Source: Gracilaria domingensis (taxonomy: Eukaryota; Rhodophyta; Florideophyceae; Gracilariales; Gracilariaceae). From it: a stretch of 64,000 nucleotides of DNA. The position numbers were made by a program, and so were the translations under genes. Location: contig VCMS01000166.1 of assembly GCA_022539475.1 (NCBI GenBank), positions 1 to 64,000 of the forward strand. The letters run 5' to 3'. The notes beneath the pieces were generated by a model. It searched no databases, was not told where the DNA came from, and was given only the letters and a program-made list of their open reading frames with translations. Below, one piece after another: positions 60,185-64,000 of the stretch (positions within the stretch are counted from its first letter, which is position 1; every line of letters begins with the position of its first letter).

Positions 60185-60847
60185 TTAAGCCTCTGGAATT
60201 TCCGCCCTCATCATTTCCAAACTTCTTTTTGTGTTTTCAATGAGGCTATCGATTGTAAGACCATACTCTTGTAGTTTAACCGAATACTGTTTGATGAACA
60301 TTTGCGCGGAGAATTCGTCACTCAACTTAAGGCGTGTAAGAAAGATGGCAAATCTGTCCACGACGTCCAAAGCAGAGTCAATAAACATATGTTTCCCTTG
60401 ACGGTCGAAAGTCTATTTACAAAGAAGAAGACGCTGGTGAGGAAATCTGAATCGATGGCACGCAGCAATTGGACGCCGTTTTTGACTGCTTACCTGATAC
60501 CTTGTTCCCAACTTGGCCAGTTCCATGTAATCACGTTCCAAGGAACCCATTTCTTTTCTTACTATTTCAGACTTCATGAGCTTGCTGTCTGCGAAGTCCG
60601 GAAAGAACGGACCGATCATTGATAGTCTGGCTCGACGGTTGCGGTGCATAGCCTTCTGTGGCATCTTACTCCGTTGGTTGCACACATTAATCTTCAAGTG
60701 CGCTTTTGAAAATGACAAAGGAGTTGGAGATACAAAAGCTGGACATCTACCAAACATGTTGTGGTTGGCCATTACACTCAGATGAGATGGCAAGTCGTTT
60801 GTCTTGCTTGCGCCCTTTCGCAGTTGTACGGTAGGATGTTTTCCCAA
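60185..60847 (-). CDS. DUF1825 family plastid protein, two exons
   Basis: Exon 1 is up to 60847-60494 and exon 2 is 60412-60185. The 81-nt intron (GTAAGC...AAATAG) joins LGTRYQ to TFDRQGKHMFIDSALDVV in phase. The mature part matches the short cyanobacterial DUF1825 family (SEIVRKEMGSLERDYMELAK; then DRFAIFLTRLKLSDEFSAQM and the helical end), about 105 residues. A Ser/Lys/Arg-rich leader of about 80 residues with MANHNMFGRCPAFVSPTPLS looks like a plastid transit peptide; the start could be 60847 or the later ATG near 60772. The family is of unknown function and essentially restricted to cyanobacteria and plastid lineages, so this gene is good evidence for a photosynthetic host. Confidence 0.82.
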
Positions 60848-61338
60848 CTGTGATGGTGAGCTTTTATATTAGGACTACACTGCGGTAGAAGTCTAAAGAT
60901 ATTCGCACAGCTTAAGTCGCGTGAAAGAGAACAAACGGTCGCACGAGGATTTGTTTATGTTGAGAAGTTGAGGGGCCCCTTCAGATTTTGTACCGTGTGG
61001 CTGGAAACCCTCATGTCTGTATCCAAGATGGCCCCAAAATCTGATTTAGAGGTGCCGGCCTCTCATTGGCTCTCAAAAAGCACTGATGTAGCGCTGTAAA
61101 AGAAATGCAAACGGAATGATGCAAAACGCCGGTGATACAGAAACTTACGCTGTGAAAGGATAAAGGATATTACGACGGATCAAACAAGTGCTTTTGCGTC
61201 AGCATGATGAAGGTGAAAGGCAAAGATGATCTCCACCGAACTCATTTCGTATCTATCGTCTTCCCTTCGTTATTCCCTATCAAGCGGGATGCTGAGATAT
61301 GCGTGTGACAGAAGCATTCTTCCGCAATAGGGCATGAA
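60848..61338. other. Intergenic, no gene seen
   Basis: A divergent spacer between the DUF1825 start and the ankyrin gene start. No supported feature. Confidence 0.5.
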
Positions 61339-62233
61339 ATGCGCTATCTTAAACGCTTTCGCACAGACTCCCCGGAAAACTTGCGACTCCTGATACTATC
61401 CCATCCGGATTTAGTGCGCGCAAGGACCGTAGACGATGCCACCGCATTGCACATCGCTGTAGCACACAATCCGCAGCCTGATCAAGTGAGCTCCATACTT
61501 ATCTCCCAGGGCGCAGATGTAAACGCCCGTGGTTACGGTAACCAAAATAAGACCGTTCTGCATGAGGCCGCATGGCGTGGCTAGAACGATTCACATACTC
61601 ATTGAAAATGGCGCACGCGTTGACGCAGTGAAGAGTGGAGACTGGACGGCCCTCATGATCGCCTGTGCTCGAGCCAATCCCGCGGGTATTAAAGGGCTTC
61701 TAGAAGCCGGGGCAAGGACGGATTTGGTCAATCGCACCGGAGAAACTGCACTTCATTTAAGCGCACGAGCCGATTGTGCACCAGGCGTTCAATTGATTTT
61801 ATGTCATGGAGCGGATGTGCATGCACGCACAAAGAATGGGCGACAACCGATCCATTATGCTGCACGTGCTGGGTCGGTTGCTTGTGCTGAGATACTTATT
61901 GCACATGGAGGTTCTCTGGAGGTGAAAGAGGCAAGCGGTATGACACCTGCTGTTGAGGCCTGTGCAGTGGGGCACTGTGCATTCGTGCGATTTGTATTAG
62001 CGGCAGGTAAGTCAACCATATTTGACAGAGATTGCGGCGGACTGAATGGCTTGCATCACGCCGCAATGAGGGGACACCTTGATGTTGTACGGGAATTGAT
62101 TCGGGTGAACAAGACCGATATTGATGCAGAGGATAGCAGGGGCCAGACAGCTCTTCTTTTATCAAAATACAATGGGCACGCTGACGTAACGAACGAGCTT
62201 CGAAAGGCTGGTGCACTGATAAAACATAGATAG
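61339..62233 (+). pseudogene. Ankyrin-repeat protein, split by a +1 frameshift at TAG
   Basis: The first frame (ATG 61339, 81 codons) encodes one to two ankyrin units (DDATALHIAVAHNPQPDQ...LISQGADVNARG...LHEAAWRG) and hits TAG at 61582-61584. The second frame continues at once with TIHILIENGARVDAV and five to six further units (GDWTALMIACARANPAGIKG; GETALHLSARADCAPGVQ; NGRQPIHYAARAGSVACAEI; LNGLHHAAMRGHLDVVREL). One extra base near the TAG explains the break. All other features look intact, so a recent mutation, an assembly error or +1 recoding are all possible. About 300 residues in all. No other domain shows its role; ankyrin repeats bind proteins. Confidence 0.75.
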
Positions 62234-63319
62234 GCTTTCTTTTTCGTCCTTTCCGTGAACAGTTTCTGCGAGATACATGTTTAGCCGGAGATATCATCCG
62301 GAACCAAAAGCCATAGACTTCTTCCGCAATACTCACACTTGCTCTACACGGCGGCTCGGAGAGCCGAATGGATGCTTGCTCAGTTCTACACCAGACATCT
62401 CCCTTACGCCTTGTACCATCGTGTCTTGAAAAACAGATCGTTCCGATGCCACTGAAGCACCAACATCACGAAGAACCCTGACCATTTGTCCTTCGGTGCA
62501 AAGTTAGATATAAACCATTTTGGTTCTCCAATTCTTTTAGAGAATGAGGTGTTTTTAACGTATTAATTATTATCTGCTTCGGTGCCCTCTGAGTCTGAAG
62601 CACCTCATAAGGAGAATAACTTGCTGGATTGAAATTCGGCCCGCAGATATCGATCTACCAAGGGTAGTCCCTAGCAGACATGTACATGTGCAGTACTACC
62701 TAAAAGATTCTTGGTGGAAAGCCCGCCGGAAGCCCGCCCCTCAAATCTGGAACAGAACTTCTGAACAGATAATTTCAGAAGCTTGAAAGCTCTTGTTGAT
62801 GCCTTTTAGTACTGCAGAGTAGATGTCCACGGGAATAGAAAGAACTACCTCTCTCAATGAGAGGAAGCCCTGCTGTGTGTCTAGGATTCACCGTCTCAAA
62901 ATATAGTAAACTGTTTGACATCGAATTCTTTATTTACAGAGATATCAAGGCTTCGAAAAAAAAAAGGAATCAATTAGTACGATAACTTCTTGGGGGTGGA
63001 AAGTCAGAGGCATTCGTGGTGGCTCTGATAGAATGAATACAAACCCCACGCGATACGAGAAAATGAGCGCAAGGTGTCTCGCAATAAAGAAAGGAGAAAG
63101 ACTGAATAGAAGCAGAATAGCCAGGGCGACATCGAACTCAAAGAGTTGGGTACCCTTCGACACATATGCAAGAGACCGTAAAACAAGGAAACTTTATCGG
63201 AAGCTGTTTGTGGGGATAATTGTTGACTAGCGAGCGAAATGGCTGTTACGTGTAGGTCGACTATGCTATGGGATACACTCGAAACTTTCGAGTCGAAAGT
63301 ATCTCTAGCTAGAGAGCAA
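62234..63319. other. Intergenic, no gene seen
   Basis: About 1.1 kb without a supported ORF. An A-run at about 62958-62968 is the only low-complexity tract. Confidence 0.45.
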
Positions 63320-64000
63320 TCAAATTTGGACTTTCGCTACAATCGGCAGATGATCACTACATGATGCCCGCTTCTGAGCGGCATACTGGTATCCGCTTTG
63401 CCCAAGACTTTGACGACGCCCGCCAAAATCGAAGCACCACGCATCCTTGATTCTATTCCGAGATCCTTTCGAAATCCAAATGTTATCGTACCATTGATTT
63501 CCAATCGTAGTAGCGGATTGTATTGTGTGGTATGGATGCCAAAGCAGTCTTGTTTCTGTTGGTGGCCTTATCAATTCAACAAGCGCTGCCTCTCTCAAGG
63601 GAGAAAATGCAAGAGAATCAGAGTTCATGTTAAAGTCTCCAAGTACGATAATCATTTCGTCTTCCTGGTCATGTTGACAAACTTGGCGAAGCTTCCGCAC
63701 AACTGCGGCCACTGCCCCAATTTCTTCCCGTGGGTCGGCTTGATCGAGGTGCACATTTATCAAAGTTATGCATTCATCACCTCTTTCGCTGATTCCCAGC
63801 AAAACTATTTCGGGTATCCGCTTAAAAGGAAGCACATCAAGAAGAGTGTCTAACTGCCTGGTATCACCTAGCTCAAAGAACTTGTCAAGTCGAAACAGAG
63901 TTGCCAACCCGGTTCCCAAATCGTCGCCCTGTCCATAGGCCTCGCAGGAACTCCACACCACCCCTGTCTTCTCCAGTAAACGATCACATAAGTCCTCCGT
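63320..64000 (-). CDS. Endonuclease/exonuclease/phosphatase (EEP) family protein, 3' part
   Basis: The frame is open to the window edge, so the N-terminus is missing. The C-terminal half of the EEP fold is visible: ITLINVHLDQADPREEI, IIVLGDFNMNSDSLAF with the catalytic GDFN, YDNIWISKG and the terminal SDHLPIVAKV with the catalytic D-H pair. EEP enzymes include AP endonucleases, CCR4-type deadenylases, inositol phosphatases and 2'-phosphodiesterases. The remaining part does not discriminate between them. GDFN followed by SDHLP with a short end suggests a CCR4/angel or TDP2-like member, but this is a guess. Confidence 0.8.
   Translation of the reverse strand, partial: TEDLCDRLLEKTGVVWSSCEAYGQGDDLGTGLATLFRLDKFFELGDTRQLDTLLDVLPFKRIPEIVLLGISERGDECITLINVHLDQADPREEIGAVAAVVRKLRQVCQHDQEDEMIIVLGDFNMNSDSLAFSPLREAALVELIRPPTETRLLWHPYHTIQSATTIGNQWYDNIWISKGSRNRIKDAWCFDFGGRRQSLGQSGYQYAAQKRASCSDHLPIVAKVQI

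Noticed and set aside
63398-63853. 151-codon plus ORF
   Set aside because: It is antisense to the EEP-family gene, which has the catalytic GDFN and SDHLP motifs.

Overview
Eukaryotic nuclear DNA, most likely from a red alga (inference). Four things point there. Spliceosomal introns are few and short (about 40-135 nt), and genes are compact. Several nuclear genes are of cyanobacterial or bacterial type, probably organelle-targeted: DUF1825, a QueA-type tRNA-modifying enzyme, a bacterial-type aspartyl-tRNA synthetase and a PPR protein. A tRNA-Lys(UUU) gene carries a 15-nt insertion in the D-loop, and ectopic tRNA introns of this kind are known from the red alga Cyanidioschyzon. No rRNA gene, CRISPR array or bacterial operon was seen.

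Positions 1-22.7 kb are a graveyard of mobile elements. From left to right they are: a 5'-truncated chromodomain Ty3/gypsy element (minus strand; Gag zinc knuckle, protease, RT, RNase H, integrase, chromodomain) with a probable -1 gag-pol frameshift site and a disabling shift after RT; a tnp2/CACTA-like DNA transposon with a large transposase and two divergent accessory genes; a GC-rich block of broken host-gene pieces (P4-ATPase flippase, XRN exonuclease, unknown pieces) and minisatellites; a second Ty3/gypsy remnant with 5' LTR-like DNA and gag; and the right half of a PIF/Harbinger element with broken transposase and Myb/SANT-like genes. Both Ty3/gypsy remnants are packed with 11-15-nt perfect mini-hairpins that were not evident in the host-gene and tnp2 stretches I read for comparison. 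This is the most unusual signal in the window.

Positions 23.7-64 kb are a gene-dense host region: tRNA-Lys, UTP21, a nucleoplasmin-like chromatin protein, QueA (3 exons), a J-domain protein overlapping PRMT7 tail to tail, a small multi-exon membrane protein, an Mpr1-like acetyltransferase, a sugar-nucleotidyltransferase-like protein, organellar AspRS, an unknown Cys-rich protein, a DUF1365 protein, mitoribosomal mL43, an Rsa3-like protein, cyclin C, an MFS transporter, an unknown multi-exon gene, a PPR protein, UTP12, DUF1825, an ankyrin protein and the end of an EEP-fold nuclease or phosphatase.

Functionally the host genes cluster around ribosome and RNA biology. UTP21 and UTP12 belong to the same UTP-B subcomplex of the SSU processome, and Rsa3-like, mL43, AspRS, QueA, PPR and tRNA-Lys serve cytosolic or organellar translation. 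Three genes (acetyltransferase, ankyrin, retroelement pol) are split by single-base shifts. Several intergenic regions hold long perfect inverted repeats.
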